From the NCBI RefSeq assembly GCF_030246865.1, contig NZ_CP126738.1:186001-250000 (forward strand): a stretch of DNA of 64,000 bases. Reading direction: 5' to 3'. The position numbers were made by a program, and so were the translations under genes. The stretch's first letter is position 1, and each line of letters begins with the position of its first letter. Below the pieces are notes generated by a model that searched no databases, was not told the origin of the DNA, and saw nothing but the letters and a program-made list of their open reading frames with translations. Origin of the DNA: Microbacterium sp. zg-B96. Its GTDB lineage: Bacteria; Actinomycetota; Actinomycetes; Actinomycetales; Microbacteriaceae. Below are positions 63,381 through 64,000 of the stretch, piece after piece.

Positions 63381-63673
63381 CGGATCATCTGATCGCGCCG
63401 GACGGCCTGAGAACGAACCGGGACTGAGCGGTGTGCGGCCCGAATTTATGCCTGGTTGCGCAGATTGACCGAAACGGAAGATTTCTTCTCGCGTCGTGGT
63501 CATTTCGTGTGTTGTTCCACGAGTGCGGCGCAATGTAACAGTCGTGTGAAATCGTGGCCGGATCCCCACGATCGGTCACAAATACGTTGACCGCATCGTC
63601 GACGATGAGGTTCTATGTAGTCCATCGCCGGCCCGGCCTGCCGCGGCCAAGGTTCTCCCTGAAAGGAACCCCC
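63381..63673. promoter_or_regulatory. 293-base gap with AT-richer control region before the ABC binding-protein gene
   Basis: The M20 stop lies within ATCCG-TAA-CGGAT, a small inverted repeat. The section 63440-63620 is much richer in A/T than the coding regions. A -35-like TTGACC at 63587-63592 has an 18-base spacer to TTCTAT (63611-63616), a plausible but weak promoter. No gene is supported. Confidence 0.4.
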
Positions 63674-64000
63674 ATGCCCAATCGTCCTCGGACCCGTGCC
63701 CGCCGGGCGCTGGCAGTGGTCGCGGCAGCCGCGCTGATCGCACTGCCGGTCGGCGCCGCACACGCATCGGATACGGCCCCTGCCGCCCGTGCCGTGGCCG
63801 CCGAAGCCACGTCGACGCCTGACGCCGACGCCACGACCTTCCGCATCGCCACTTCCGGTTTCGTCGACACGTTCAACCCGTTCGTGTCCATCTACCTGAC
63901 GCCGACGAACATCCTGCGCTACGTCTACGAGTACCTCGTGCAGAACGACGCCGAGGACGGCTCGCCGACGAAGGGTCTTGCCGACAGCTGGGAGGTCGAA
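63674..64000 (+). CDS. ABC transporter solute-binding protein, peptide family 5 (N-terminal part, cut by window end)
   Basis: 109 codons are visible. Signal peptide RRALAVVAAAALIALPVGAAHA with probable cleavage after Ala-His-Ala (~32), a Thr/Ala-rich spacer, then the opening of the SBP_bac_5 fold: FRIATSGFVDTFNPFVSIYLT, ILRYVYEYLV and GLADSWEVE. Such proteins bind oligopeptides or related compounds for Dpp/Opp-type import. No lipobox Cys is seen, so it may be released or held by its permease rather than lipid-anchored. The ATG at 63674 has GAAAGGAA upstream. Next to an operon of D-peptide enzymes, it may import their substrates. Confidence 0.85.
   Translation, partial: MPNRPRTRARRALAVVAAAALIALPVGAAHASDTAPAARAVAAEATSTPDADATTFRIATSGFVDTFNPFVSIYLTPTNILRYVYEYLVQNDAEDGSPTKGLADSWEVE

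Overview
The window looks like a chromosome segment from a high-GC actinobacterium of the Microbacteriaceae, most likely Microbacterium. The evidence is very high GC at third codon positions, frequent GTG starts with 4-base ATGA/GTGA overlaps, and many genes whose -10 box lies exactly 6 bases before the start codon. The folate operon order (tilS-hpt-ftsH-folE-folP-folB-folK-DUF3180-PH-PH-DUF2520) is also typical of that family. The genus is an inference from gene content; no rRNA gene is present.

Layout. (1) 1-11077: a type VII (ESX-like) secretion locus. A leftward operon carries two WXG100 proteins, a small Ala/Gly-rich protein, a mycosin protease, a Gly/Pro-rich candidate substrate, a third WXG100 protein and a truncated gene. 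A rightward operon carries eccD, an RDD-FHA membrane protein and the three-ATPase motor eccC. eccB and eccE are not seen. (2) 11091-14772: a GNAT gene bracketed by inverted arrays of a 20-bp repeat, then an acyl-CoA oxidase-type flavoprotein and tag. (3) 14898-28640: a rightward operon coding for a 2027-residue Ig/Fn3 surface protein, a MoxR ATPase, a DUF58 protein, a transglutaminase-like membrane protein lacking its Cys, an FHA protein and a receptor kinase. It matches the bifidobacterial PFNA cluster in content, but without its PP2C phosphatase. (4) 28644-44814: mostly housekeeping and metabolic genes (antiporter, UvrA paralogue, mdh, peptidases, aldehyde dehydrogenase, symporter, glutaredoxin, polysaccharide deacetylase), a DUF559-type nuclease-like gene flanked by palindromic repeats, a tRNA-Glu/Asp/Phe operon and a Tat-exported M23 peptidase. 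(5) 44866-55168: ppa and the tilS-to-DUF2520 operon. (6) 55178-64000: a divergent accessory locus.

The most interesting region is 55178-64000. A six-gene leftward operon codes for a COG3375-type GNAT enzyme, a SIS-domain protein without a DNA-binding domain, an enolase-superfamily N-succinylamino acid racemase, a fold-type IV PLP enzyme, a membrane dipeptidase fused to a class I glutamine amidotransferase, and an S12 serine hydrolase. Facing it is an M20 deacylase followed by a peptide-type ABC solute-binding protein cut by the window end. The GNAT, racemase and M20 deacylase are the three enzymes of the pathway that irreversibly converts D- to L-amino acids through N-succinyl intermediates. 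The remaining genes could take up and hydrolyse D-residue peptides. I read the locus as a D-peptide or peptidoglycan-fragment salvage system; the fusion protein is its most unusual part.

Small-scale structure: several intergenic palindromic repeat families (11.1/11.7 kb, 14.1/45.5 kb, 36.4/37.7 kb), a strong hairpin inside the esx operon, two short palindromes in the divergent promoter region at 62.1-62.2 kb, and a consistent leaderless-promoter pattern.
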